Source of the DNA: Lagopus muta
Lineage: Eukaryota > Chordata > Aves > Galliformes > Phasianidae
DNA length: 64,000 bases
Direction: 5' to 3'
NCBI RefSeq assembly: GCF_023343835.1
Contig: NC_064447.1
Span: 124,001 to 188,000, forward strand
Shown here: piece by piece, positions 1 to 10,610 of the stretch
Layout: every line of letters begins with the position of its first letter
Numbering within the stretch: position 1 is the stretch's first letter
Notes under the pieces: model-generated
Seen by the model: only the letters and a program-made list of their open reading frames with translations
Told to the model about the DNA's origin: nothing
The model's database searches: none
Made by a program: the position numbers and the translations under genes

Positions 1-104
1 CGCCCCATAGATTCACTTGGGTAACCCAAGAATTCTATGGAGCGCCCCATAGATTCTGTGGGGCCCTGCTGCGGGGCAGCCCCATAGCACCGTGTGTCAC
101 GCAC

Positions 105-3100
105 GCGGGTGTTGGTCCCACGGAAGCGTTTGATGATTTCGATGACGAATGTCTTCATCTGCCAGAAGTCAAACGCTGCCACGCTTCCGGAGCCGTCCAT
201 CAGGAACACGATGTCGGAGGACGATGTGGGGCAAGCTGTGGGGCAGGTGGTGGGGCAGGCGGTGGAGTGCAGCAGTTTGGTGAGTCTCATCAAACCCGTC
301 CCCACCCACAGATCCCACTGAACCCAACGCTGAGTCTTTGCCCCACAGATCCCAATGACAACAGCATTGGATCCTTTCTGCCTCGCGTCTGCCCCATAGA
401 TGCTATATCTGCCCCATAGATCTCACCAACAACGGCACTGTGTCTTCTCCGCCCCATGTCCACCCCACAGATCCCAGTGACAATGACATTAGGACTTCTG
501 TGCCCCATCCTGGCCCCACAGAACCCACAGACGACGGTGCTGGGTCTTCTCTACCCCACAGAGCCCCTCTGCCCCACCGCTGCCCCCCACGTGCCCCATA
601 CCTCGTGGGGTGGTCACTAGGGAGCCATCGAGGAAGCACAACCCCGGAACCTCCGCGTTCTCCCCACACATCCGCTGCGCCATCGGGCCACAGGCCTGCA
701 CCCCACAGCATCCCACAGAGATCCACAGTGACCCATAGCACTCCATAGAGCCCCACAGCACTCCAGAGAGCCCCACAGTTCCCCATAGAGCCCCCATAGC
801 ATCCCATAGAGCCCCGGAGAGATCCATAGTGCCCCACAGAGAACCACAGTGACCCATAGCATCTCATAGAGACCAACAGCACCCCACACAGACCCACAGT
901 GACCCACAGAGACACACAAAGCCCCATAGAACCCATTGGGCTCAATAGACCCCCATAAACCCCATAGTAACCCACAATACCCCACAGAGCTCCACAGCAC
1001 CCATAGAGACCCACAGAACCCCACAGAACCCATAGAGCCCAGCAGACCCCAAACTCCATAGTGACCCATAGCACCCCACAGAGACATAAAGCCTACAGAG
1101 CCTGACAGACACCATAGACCTGTGAGAGCCCCACAGCACCCCATAGCACCCACCAGGAGCTGGGATCCGTTGGCTGCCATGGACATTCCCATTGCCATGG
1201 GACCCGTATCCAGGAGGTCTGTGGGGCAGGGAACCCCATAGCACCCACACTTGTGGAGCAGCTCCAAAACTTGCCAAAGGACTCATGTGTGGGGCAGCAC
1301 CACACCACCCCCTGCCCCATAACCTGCCATTGGGACCCCCTCCGATCTGCCTGATATCTTCCCATAGGACTCATACATTGAGGCCACCCCACAACTTCCC
1401 ACTCGGACCCATACATCAAGGCTGCCCCATAACATCCCATTAAGGTCCACATATAGTACTGCCCCACAACTCCCTCAGGACTCACACATTTGGGGCTGCC
1501 CCACACATGTGAGGCTACCCCACAAACTCCCCATTCAGTTCCACATACTGTGGCTGCCCCACATCCCTCCCCCCTTCCCCGGCCCACCCCACAACTCCCC
1601 ATGAGACACACATTTGAGGCAGCTGCACACCACACCATGTGCCCCACATGTGTGGGGCTGCCCCATAGCTCTCACCACCAACATCTGCATCCCTGCAACT
1701 CTTCTCCCCCACACGGCATCGATAGACACGGCCTCGGCCTCCCAAGTCCAGGGGAGCCCCAACCAGCACCCTGTGATGGGAGGATGTGGGGCTCAGTTGG
1801 GTGCTCCATAGATCCCATTGGGTGACCCACAGATTCACTTAGATACCCCTTCAATTCTATAGGGCACCACACAGATTACACTGGGTCCCCACAGACTATG
1901 TGGGGCAGTCATAGAGTCAGCAGGGAGCCCCCTAGGACATATGGGGCGCTCCATAGGTTCCATGGGGCACCACTAAATTCAGTGGGGCACCGCATAGATT
2001 AAACAGACCACCCTACAGATTCAGTGGTGTGTCCCACAGATTCCGTGGGGCAGCCCTAGATTACTTGGGGGGATAGATGGATTCAGTAGGGTAACCACAG
2101 ATTCCCATAGGGTGCCCCATCAATTCTGTGGGGCAGTCACAGAGTCAGTAGGGAGCCCATAGGTTATGTGGGGCACCCCATGGATTCACATAGGTACCCC
2201 ATAGATTATGTGGGCTGCCCTATAGGTCACACTGGCCACCCTATAGCTTCCATGGGGCACTGCACAGACTGTGGGGCATCTCAAAATTCAGTGGGGCACC
2301 ACACAGATTCTCCAGAGCATCCCACAGGTTATGTAGAGCGCCGCACAGCTTCTGTAAGTCACCCTCTAAGTTCCATGGGGTGCCTCATAGATTTCTATGG
2401 GGTGCCCTACAGATAACCACAGTGGGCTCCCATTTGCCCCATGAGCCACCCAATACATTCCACGAGCCACCCCAAATATTCTATGGGGCACCCCATGTAT
2501 TCTGTGGGTTGCCCCACGGAATCCTGGGGAGGCTCCACAAGCTGTGGGGCAGCTCCATACCCGTCGTCGCTCTGTGCCACACTGAGGCCGAAGGAACCAG
2601 GACCCTCAAAGGCCACAGCAGAGTCCAAGTCGAGGGCAGAGCTGCAGCTGTGGGGCAGAGCTGTGGGGCGGGGGACACCCATGGGGACCCATACAGCCCA
2701 TAGCCTCCACAGAGTCCACATTGCCCCATAGGGCTCTGTAGACCCCACAGAGCCCCACAGAGCCCCATTAAGTCCCAAAGGATCCCACAGAGCCTCATAG
2801 AACTCACAGAATCCCATAGAGCCCCACAGATCCCACAAAGCCACACAGGCACCCCATGTTCCCCATTGTCCCTCTGTCCCCATATGTCCCCATGTCCTCC
2901 CCCACCCCTGTGTCCTCCAGGTCCCTCCACCCCTCCATGTCCCCATGTGCCCCCGCATCCTCAAGTCCCCTGTATGTCCACATGTCCCCAATGTCCCCAC
3001 ATGTCCCCAGTGTGCCCCCCATGTCCCCCGGTTTTCCCCATCCCAATATATCCCCCCTCATCACCCCACATCCCAATATCACCCCTCCTCACCCGACCCC

Positions 3101-3326
3101 CCCACATTCCCATATTGCTCCTCGTGACCCTGTATCTCCACTGACCTCCAATGTCCCCCCATGTCCCCACATCCCTCCACTGTCACACCGCCCCCCCATT
3201 TCTCCCCACATCCCCACGCTCCCTCCCATCCCCACGCGCCCCATCCCAACGTGTCCCCGGTGGCCCCAAAAGCACCGCATTTGGCTCCAGACCTGCGCCG
3301 AGCAGCAGCAGCACCCACAGCCCCAT
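105..3326 (-). CDS. Leukocyte (CD11-type, alpha-M/X/D-like) integrin alpha subunit, 5' part only
   Basis: Six coding exons read leftward: 3326-3293, 2660-2561, 1770-1676, 1218-1154, 695-602 and 235-105. All have GT/AG borders and compatible phases, giving 173 residues before the gene leaves the window. Residues 1-11 (MGLWVLLLLGA) start a signal peptide. Exon 2 gives SALDLDSAVAFEG, the counterpart of FNLDTENAMTFQE in human ITGAM. Exon 3 has VLVGAP (46-51), a beta-propeller blade motif. Exon 5 has ACGPMAQRMCGEN and GLCFLDGS, matching the ACGP..TCSEN and GLCFLFGS stretch of ITGAM. Exon 6 opens the inserted I (von Willebrand A) domain with the metal-binding motif DGSGS at 143-147. Family knowledge: such chains pair with beta-2 integrin on leukocytes and bind ICAMs or complement fragments. 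The DGSGS form favours alpha-M/X/D over alpha-L (DGSMS); the exact orthologue cannot be fixed from the N-terminus. Introns are minisatellite DNA. Confidence 0.88.
240..1150. repeat. Degenerate minisatellite of CCCCATAG/CCCCACAG units
   Basis: Introns 4 and 5 of the integrin gene are made of loosely repeated units of about 8-10 bases (CCCCATAG, AGCCCCACAG), densest at 700-1130. They are interrupted only by exon 5 (602-695). The many open frames here are low-complexity products of the repeat. Confidence 0.8.
1780..2560. repeat. Minisatellite of CCCATAGATTC...GTGGGGCA units
   Basis: Intron 2 of the integrin gene is a diverged array of roughly 20-30-base units built on CCATAGATTC and TGTGGGGCACC. 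The first 75 bases of the window hold the same unit. On the minus strand the unit reads GCCCCACAG, the same string as three of the true splice acceptors of this gene. Confidence 0.8.
2690..3250. repeat. Minisatellite of CCCCACAGAG units passing into TGTCCCCA units
   Basis: Intron 1 of the integrin gene. 2690-2850 is CCCCACAGAG-type repeat; 2850-3250 is dominated by TGTCCCCA/CATGTCCCC units, C-rich on the plus strand and G-rich on the coding strand. Confidence 0.75.
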
Positions 3327-3616
3327 GGCGGGGAGCAGGGAGGTCTGCCCCACACCCACAGCCCACGCGCGGCCGTGGGGGGCGGAAGTGGGGAGAGGGG
3401 GCGGGGAAGGGCTGAGAGAGCCAAAAAAGGGCAAAAGCCAAACGGGTCTGCTCCGGAACTCTGCCCCACAGCCACCCCGTAACTGCCCCACAGCTGCCCC
3501 ATAGCTGTCCCGCTGCGCTGCCCTGCATCCCCAGTCCTGCAGCCCGTGTCCCCACGCCCCCAGTTCCCCCGATGTCCCCAGTGTCCCCACGGGCAAAGAT
3601 GACCAGAAGTGACAGA
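3130..3616 (-). repeat. Duplicated integrin promoter/exon-1 block, copy A
   Basis: The core 3266-3480 is nearly identical to 4739-4950: exon 1, the CpG-rich upstream segment and a shared purine run. The similarity continues more loosely to 3616. On the other side, 3180-3262 matches 4460-4547, after which copy B has about 190 extra bases (4548-4737). High identity over non-coding promoter sequence suggests recent duplication or gene conversion. Confidence 0.75.
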
Positions 3617-3639
3617 AACGGCACCGACCGGAGAGTGGT

Positions 3640-4320
3640 GCTCAGAAATGGGCAGGAATGGGGATGGAGCCAAAGGGCAAAAACTGGTGGGACCGGAGCA
3701 GGATGGAGAGCTCAGAGCCCTGCTGCCCCAAAGGGTGGGGGGGTCCCGGGTCGGGGCTGGGGGGAAAAGGGGCAGAACTGGGTAAAGAGGGAAAGGAATG
3801 GAAGGAAATGGGGAGAAAAAGGGGAAATGGAAAGAAATGGGGAGGAGGGGGAACTGTGATGGGGGGAACGGGCAAGGAAAGACCTGAAAGGGTGGAAATG
3901 GGGAAAAAGGGGAAACGTGCAGAAATGGGGAAAGGGGGATGGAATGGACAGAGGGGGGAGGAGGCAGAAATGGGCAAAAAAAAAGAGGGGAATGACAAAA
4001 AGGAGAAGAAATGGGCAAAAAGGAGCAGGAATTGTCAGAATGGGAGGGAATTGGATTGGGCAGAGGTGTGGAAAGAAATGGAAGAATATTGAGAGAAATG
4101 GTCCAAAACAGAGGCACAGAATGGGAGGCATGGAACTCTGGGGAATGGGCAGCAGGAAATGGGCAGAAATGGGCAAAAATGGGCAGAAATGGGCAGAAGT
4201 GGGCAGAAATCATGGGCAGCAAAGTGTCAAATGGGAGCGGAATGGGCGAGGAACGGAAGCAGAAATGGGCAGAATGGGGAAGGAACTGGGAAGAAATGGC
4301 TGAACGTGAGAGAGCCACCC
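3640..4320. repeat. Purine-rich (plus strand) low-complexity tract
   Basis: Almost pure purine on the plus strand, built from GGGAAATGG, GGGCAGAAATGG and AAAGGGG. It lies just upstream of exon-1 copy A in the direction of integrin transcription. The strand bias alone keeps frames open for hundreds of codons, so the long open frames here are not genes. Confidence 0.75.
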
Positions 4321-4439
4321 AGCTGTGGCACTGCCGTGCTGCCCCACAGCTGCCCCACAGCTGCCCCACAGCTGCCCCATACCTTCCCCATAGCTTCCCC
4401 ACAGCTGCCCCACAGCTGCCCTACAGCTGCCCCATGACT

Positions 4440-5105
4440 CCACTGTCCCCCAGGACCTCTCCATGTCCCCACATCCCCACGCTCCCCCATCCCGGGCTCC
4501 CCCCCGCCCCCCCGCGCCCCATCCTGACATGTCCCCAGCGGTCCCAATGTCTCTGTGGGGTTGGAGGGCTGTGGGGCAGCAGAGCCCGGGGGTGTCTGTG
4601 GGCCTAGGGTGCCGCCGCCAGAGGGAAAACGGGGGTTGGGGATTGGGGGCACTTTGGGGTTCTCCCCCATCTGTCCGTCAGACCTTCGGACTCCCCCCCT
4701 GCCAGGGTCTCTCCCTCCACACCCCCCGCTCCCCCCAGCCCCAAAAGCACTGCATTTGGCTCCAGACCTGCGCCGAGCAGCAGCAGCACCCACGGCCCCA
4801 TGGCGGGGAGCAGGGAGGTCTGCCCCACACCCACAGCCCACGCGCGGCCGTGGGGGGCGGAAGTGGGGAGAGGGGGCGGGGAAGGGCCGAGAGAGCCAAA
4901 AAAGGGCAAAAGCCAAACGGGTCTGCTCCGGAACTCTGCCCCACAGCTGCCCCATAGCTGTCCCGCTGCGCTGCCCCGTAGCTCTGCCCCACATCTGCCC
5001 CGTAGCTGCCGCACAGCGCTGCCCCACGTCCTCAGTTCCCCGAGTGTCCCCGGCGTCCCCGTGGGCAGAAGTTGTCCAAAAGAGGCAGAAATGGCCCAAA
5101 GCAGA
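4440..5105 (-). repeat. Duplicated integrin promoter/exon-1 block, copy B
   Basis: Partner of 3130-3616. It carries the second first-exon copy (4801-4768) and about 190 bases (4548-4737) absent from copy A. Its upstream side merges into the CpG-rich tract that starts near 5100. Confidence 0.72.
4768..4801 (-). CDS. Second copy of the integrin alpha first coding exon (alternative or relict)
   Basis: A 34-base stretch reads MGPWVLLLLGA and ends in the same G|GTCTGG donor as the first exon at 3326-3293; only residue 3 differs (Pro for Leu). It lies in a duplicated block (about 4440-5105 versus 3130-3616). Since phase and donor are kept, it could splice to exon 2 at 2660 as an alternative first exon. 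It could also be the remnant of a partial tandem duplication. No second copy of exons 2-6 is visible between 3400 and 4768. Confidence 0.5.
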
Positions 5106-7400
5106 GGCACTCGGTAACGAAGCGCCCCTTCGAGGCGGAGTGGCGGCCGACCCGACGGGAGCGGAACGGAGTGAACGGGGCGCAGCAGCGCTGGGGCCTC
5201 TGGGACCCCCGGGACCGCCGCGCACGGCGGGACCCCCAACCCGCAGCGCCGCCAGCGAGCGCGTAGCCCCGGCCGTTCGGGGGGGGTCAAGGCCGCCGGG
5301 CGTCCCGGGCCGGATGCGGCGCTCTGCGGAGCTCCGCGGGGCTCTGCGACCGCCGCTCGTGGGCGCGGGGGCTGCGAGGGGAGCGCCCACAAGTGCGGTG
5401 CGGAACCCCCCCGGGGCTCCTTCCCCGTCCTCAGCGCCCGCCTGAAGCGCCGGGGGGGCACGAACTGCCCCACACCGCCCCGCACCGCTCCGCACCGCCG
5501 CTGCTTGGGCTGCGGGGCGGTTTCGCTTCCCACGGATGTGGGGCGGCCCCACGGCTATGCGGCAGCTTCCCCAATTGCTCGGGGGGGAGGGGAGGGGGGA
5601 GGGGAGGGGGGCGCGGGGCTGAGCGCCGCTTAGAGGGACCGCGGCGGCAGCGCGAGGGGAGCGGAGCCCGGCCGGAACCCGCGACCCACCCCTACCCCCC
5701 GCCGGGCGCTGCCTCCGACCCCCCCCCAGACACCCGCCGACATCCTCATCCCGAACGGATCGCACCGCCCCTGAGCGGGCGAATTGAAGGGAAATCGGGA
5801 AAAGGGGAAGGAAGGGGAAGGAGGAAACGATGGAAAAGGAGGGGGGGGGGGGGGTGAGACAGAATGCCAGGAAACGGGAAAATGGGACAAAAAGAGGAAG
5901 TGGGGAGTGGGAAAGTGGGAAAACGGAGTGGGGCTGAAGGGGGGGAAATGGGAAAGGGCGGGAAGTGGGGGGATATAAAGGGAAAAGGGCATAAAGGGAA
6001 AAGATGCAGAGGAAAGGAAAGGGAAAGTGGGAACGTGAATGGAGGAGAGAAAAGAAAGCAAAGGGAGTGGAAAAATGAGACGGGAAAATGGGGGGAAACG
6101 GGAGAAAGGGGAAAGCGGGGAAATGGGAAAAAAACAGAAATGGGTTCATGGGGAGAAATTGGGAACGAGAGGAAAAGCAGCGGGGAGGAAAACGGAGGGG
6201 GGGGGGAAGAGGGGAAAAGAGAAAATGGCAAACGGGGAAATAATGGGGAAATGGGAAAGCATTTGGAAATGAATGAAGGCGATGGAAAGGGGGGGAAGGG
6301 GGAGCGGATAAATGGGGGGAGGGGGGGGGGGAGGAAGGGGAGGGGTGTGAAACGGCGCTCGGCAGCTGAAATGGCCGGGAACCGTGGGAACGGCTGGGAA
6401 GGCGGGACAGCACGGACAGACAGACGGACAGCTCGGGGCGCGCAGCGGGGATGGGACGGGACGCACGGATGGACAGATGGAGCCCCGCCAGGCGGCGCTG
6501 AGCTGAGCCCGACCCGCAGCGGCCGGGGGGCAGGCGGGGGGGGGGAGCGGCGCGGGCAGCGCTCGGTGCGGGAAACGTCGGAACGTCGGCAGCCGAAACG
6601 TCGGCGGGAAGCGCGGGAGAACGAATGCGGAGAGCGGGCTTAACGGTGCCGCCGTGCGGCCACACGTGGGTCCAACACCGCCGTCCGCCGTGGAGCGGAG
6701 CGCGGCGGTTTCCTATTTTCTGAGCCGGGTTTCTTCCTAAACGCGGCTGGGGTGCAGCGGGGGGGGGGAAGGAGCGCGGAGGGGCGGACGCTCCCGTACC
6801 CACCGGAACACACAGAACGGCCGTAAGCGCAGCGGCCGCGGTGGAGCCCATAGGAAAAAGTGGACTGCGGGTGCGGGTGCGCGGTGCCGCGATGTCGCGA
6901 TGTCCGCCCCCGTTCGGGCTAAGCGCTCCGGCACTGAGGAACAACGGCTGCGCCGCCGCACCTCGGCCCGGCCGGAGCGCCCCGGGGACACGGCGGCACG
7001 GCGAGCGGCCCCGCGCATCGACGGACCGCCAGGAGCCGCGAGCGGCAGCGAAGGGATCGCGGCGTCAGCAATGACAGCAACAGCGCCGGGGAGAGAAGGG
7101 GCCGGGACGAAACCCGGGGGCGGGGTCACAGAGTCGACGCGGGGGGGGGGGGGGGGCCGACGTCGGCGCGGACGGACCGCGACCCGGGAGCGCCGCGTGC
7201 AGGAGGAGCGGACCGTCGGTAACCCGGCCCGACGCCGTGCGGCGACCGCGAGGAAGCGGGAGGAGCTGCGACCGTGCGCTGACCGCGGCGTCAGCGGCTC
7301 AGCGGGACGCGGCGGCTGCGGCCCGTGGTGCGGAACGGGAGGGGAGGAACGCGTTGGGGGCCACGAACCCCCTTACCGGCGGCCGGCTGCGGTCCATGGG
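5100..7400. other. CpG- and purine-rich intergenic tract, no recognised gene
   Basis: 5100-5780 and 6330-7400 are CpG-dense. 5780-6330 is another purine tract (GGGAAATGGGAAA type) with a run of G near 5850. G-run clusters at 5580-5612, 6310-6340, 6530-6545 and 7141-7157 could form G-quadruplexes. No frame shows a recognisable domain or a convincing exon chain. It may hold the upstream control region of the integrin gene, or an unrecognised first exon of another transcript. Confidence 0.5.
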
Positions 7401-7867
7401 GCTGCAGTGACCACGAACGGCAGGGTACAAAATCCTCGGGGCGTCACAGAGGGAGCACGGCAAGGGGCTGCTCTGAGCTTCAGGAGAGCGAAAGTGGAAC
7501 TTGTCAGGGCACCGCTTGGCAGGGAAACGTGGCAGAAAGCACGGGAGGGGAGGGGGCCCAAGAAAGCTGGTTGGTATTCAAGGCCCATCTCCTCCGAGGC
7601 CAGAAGCCATGCATCCCCAGGAAGAGGAACGCAGGCAAGGGTACAGGCAGGCTTCCGTGGATCAACGAGGAGCTCCTGGACTTCCACTCAAAGAGGAGGT
7701 CTGTGGGGGTGGAAGCAGGAACAGCATTACCTAGGGGGCTGCAAAGGAGCTGCCAAAGCAGTCAAGGATTGGGCTCGGAAAGCCAAAACCCAAACAATTA
7801 AATCTAGCCAGGGACATCAAGGGGAACAAGAAATTCTTGAACAAGAAATTCTTGTAACCAAGGTGGA

Positions 7868-8158
7868 TCCGTGATAAAAGGTGATAGTGATAGGACCATA
7901 GGGAATGGTTTCAAGCTACGGCAGGGGAGATTCAGGCTGGACATCAGGAAGTATTACTGTTCAGAAAGGGTGGTCAAGCACTGGAATGGATGCCCAGGGA
8001 GGTGGTGGAGTCACCGAGCCTGGGGGTGTTCAAGGAAAGGCTGGATGTTGTGTTGAGGGACGTGGTTTAGTGGGAGCTGTTGGTAAGAGGTGAACGGTTG
8101 GACTGGATGAGCTTTTAAGTCTTTTCCAACCTTGGTGATTCTGTGATTCTATGATTCT
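7868..8158 (+). mobile_element. Younger CR1 3' fragment nested in the old CR1
   Basis: About 290 bases of CR1 3' end, finishing in GATTCTGTGATTCTATGATTC. The flanking older CR1 continues on both sides. It closely matches the 3' end of the copy at 20740-21722. Confidence 0.7.
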
Positions 8159-8335
8159 AAAAGGAAGGCCAGGGAGGATGTGGGCCCTGTCCTGAAGGAA
8201 ACAAGCCCTGGTCATGAGGGATGTGGCCGAGGTGCTCCATGACTTCTTTGCCTCAGCCTTCACTGGCCAGGGCTCAGTGCCACTCTGCCCAAGCTGCAGA
8301 AAGCAATGGTAAGAACTGGGAGAAGGCAGAGCTGC

Positions 8336-8726
8336 TGCAAGCGAAGATGGGGTTTGCATAATCAATAAATACACACAGTTGTTATAATTAAGAAATATAC
8401 AGGAAAGCTAAGCTCAACAGGTAATCACACCAAAGAAGAATGGATGGAAAGCTTTCCCTTGTCTTGGGCTCGCTGAAAAGATGCCAAGACGAGCGACTTC
8501 CAGCAGAGATTCTGCCCACCAGCAGCCAGCTCTTCAGTGGGCCCAGGAGAGGCGCAGCCAGGCTCCCCCCTTCCAGCAGCACAGCCGAATCGCCTCACCT
8601 GTGCTCCCAGGGCTGCCTCACGGCTCGCCCCAGGTGGTCGTGGTTCAGGCCGTGGTTCAGCAGCGCCCGCACAAGGTTCAAGACCATCTAAAGAACATAA
8701 AGGCACAGCTGCGTGGGAACCTGATG
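8336..8726. mobile_element. Interspersed repeat, LTR-like, unclassified (copy 1)
   Basis: It shares blocks such as CCAGCAGAGAT, CAGCCAGCTCTT and AGCAGCACAGC.GAATCGCCTCACCT with 60420-60830. It interrupts the old CR1. On the reverse strand the second copy has a CTATTTAAGAG TATA-like string, so a solo LTR of an old bird retrovirus family is possible. The family is not identified; it is a fossil fragment. Confidence 0.4.
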
Positions 8727-10139
8727 AGTTCTGAGGGAACTGGCAGTGAAGCTGCCAAGCTGCTGCCCATCATATTTGTCCTGGCAGTCTGGAGGAGTTA
8801 CCAGCGATTGGAAAGGGAAAAAGAATGATCGGGGAACTGCAGTCGGTGTCAGCTCTGTGCCTGGCAAGATCGTGGAGCAGATCCTCCTGGAGGCCCCACC
8901 GAGGCACGTGGAAAATAAAGGAGGTGATTGATTGTAACCAGTGTGGCTTTGCCAACATCAAATCATGCCTGACAAACTTGCAGGTCTTTTAATGACAGTT
9001 ACAGCATCAGTGCATAAAGGAAGAGCAGCTGGCATCATCTATTTGGACATGTGCAAATCATTTGGCACTGTTCTGCACGGCAGCCTGGTCACCAAGGCAA
9101 GGACAAATGGCTGTGATGGAGGGATGGCTGGCTGGATTTGGCATTGGCTGCATGCTTGCACTCGACTGCTCAGTGCCCACGTGGAGACTGGTGGTGAGCA
9201 GCGTTCCTCAGAGACCAGTGCTGGGAGCAGGGTGATCTTCCATCTTTGTAGGCAGCACGGGCAGCAGGATCCAGCCAACCTCAGCAGTTTTACAGATGGA
9301 ACCGAGCTGAGTGCAGCTGAGGGAAAGGACGTCGTCCAGAGGGATCTGCACAGGCTGGAGAGGTGTGCCCGCATCAGCTTCGTGAACTTCAACAAGACCA
9401 GGTGCAGGGTCCTGCATCTGGGTTGGGGCAACCTCAAGCACAGTGCAGGTTGGGCAGAGAATGGCTTGAGAGCAGCCCTGAGGAGGCTTTGGAGTGTTGG
9501 TGGACCAAAGATTCAACATGAGCCAGCAAAGCGTGCTTGCAGCCCAGGAGGCCAAACAGATCCTGGGCTGCATCAAGAGAAGCGTGACCAGCAGGGAGAG
9601 GGAGGTGATTCCATCCCTCTGCTCTGCTCTTGTGAGATCCCACCTGCAGTTCTGCGTCCGGTTCTGGAGCCCTCAGCACAAGGACACAGAGCTGCTGCAG
9701 GCCATGAAGATGATCAGAGGATGGAGCACCTCCACTACGAGGACAGGCTGAGAGCCGGGGCTGTGCAGCCTGGAAAAGAAAAGGTTCTGGGGAGACTTTA
9801 TAGCCCTTCCAGGACCTGAAGGGCCTACGGAAAAGCTGGGGAGAGACTTTTTATAAGGGCATTTATAAGGACAAGACGAGGGGAAATGGCTTTAAACTGG
9901 AAGAGTAGATTTACACTAAACGTTAGGAAGAAATTCTTTACTGTGAGGTGGAGACACTGGCACAGGCTGCCCGGTGAGGCTGTGGATGCCCCCTGCCTGG
10001 AAGCACTGCTGGGAGGCCAGGCTGGATGGGGCTGTGAGCAACCTGGGCTATGGGAGGTGTCCCTGCCTGCAGCAGGGGGTTGGGATGAGATGCTCTGAAA
10101 GGTCCCTTCCAACCCAAACCATCCTGTGATTCTGTGATC

Positions 10140-10600
10140 TAATTCTGACTTGTAAAAAAAAAAAAAACCTTTGGACTCCACAATTAGGCACGTTAATTAA
10201 ATGAAGTGGCTACAGGAACTGCTGCGCACCTGAGCAGCTCCATGCTGTGTCTTTCCAGCACAAATGAAAGCACTGAGGAAGACAGCAGGACTGGCAGCAA
10301 GGGCAGTTTACACTCAACTGTGAGTACATGCCTTCCCAGCACAAGCTGTGAGAAGCCATGGTGAAGTTCTTTGTGCCGTTCACTTTCTTCATTTATGCAG
10401 AGCCGTGTCTCGGGGCCCTGTCCCAGCACACCGGCTGATGAGGATGACTGGCACCCCAAGGACTGTTTTGGACAGGTAATTTTCACACCAGCTCACTCAC
10501 CTTATTTCCTCCGTGCAGCTTTATTTTGAGATACAGAGCCAGACCAAAAGTACAGGTACTGCTTCAGGGAAAGGAAAGCAACACAGAACGTACGAACTCA
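10140..10600. other. Intergenic spacer downstream of UQCRC2
   Basis: Unique-looking sequence between the CR1 end and the UQCRC2 3' end, with a run of A at 10156-10168. No gene seen. Confidence 0.5.
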
Positions 10601-10604
10601 GCAC

Positions 10605-10610
10605 TTTATT
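10605..10610 (-). terminator. Polyadenylation signal of UQCRC2
   Basis: AATAAA on the minus strand, 133 bases beyond the TAA at 10743. A second AATAAA lies at 10520-10525 and may be used as an alternative. Confidence 0.65.

Larger units (their letters stand above)
7425..10139 (+). mobile_element. Old CR1 LINE, interrupted by two later insertions
   Basis: Three collinear CR1 pieces: 7425-7867 (ORF2 linker, e.g. IPRKRNAGKG and WINEEL in shifting frames), 8160-8335, and 8727-10139 (reverse-transcriptase remnants such as AAKLLPIIF and SCLTNL-like, then the 3' region to the CCTGTGATTCTGTGAT end). All frames are broken. The gaps hold a younger CR1 3' fragment (7868-8158) and an unrelated repeat (8336-8726). 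Confidence 0.75.

Noticed and set aside
403-1286. Several Gly/Trp/Val-rich open frames on the minus strand (GALWGSVGLYG type)
   Set aside because: Products of the CCCCATAG/CCCCACAG minisatellite. Only the short exon pieces inside them have integrin similarity.
3089-4402. A 437-codon open frame on the minus strand
   Set aside because: Same cause: a pyrimidine tract giving FPLPFPPF-type sequence, overlapping integrin exon 1 in a different frame.
4227-6944. A 905-codon open frame on the minus strand, rich in Pro, Ser and Phe
   Set aside because: It runs through purine/pyrimidine-biased and CpG-rich low-complexity DNA and through both a duplicated exon and its non-coding flanks. It has no domain or family resemblance and is open because the base bias removes stop codons.
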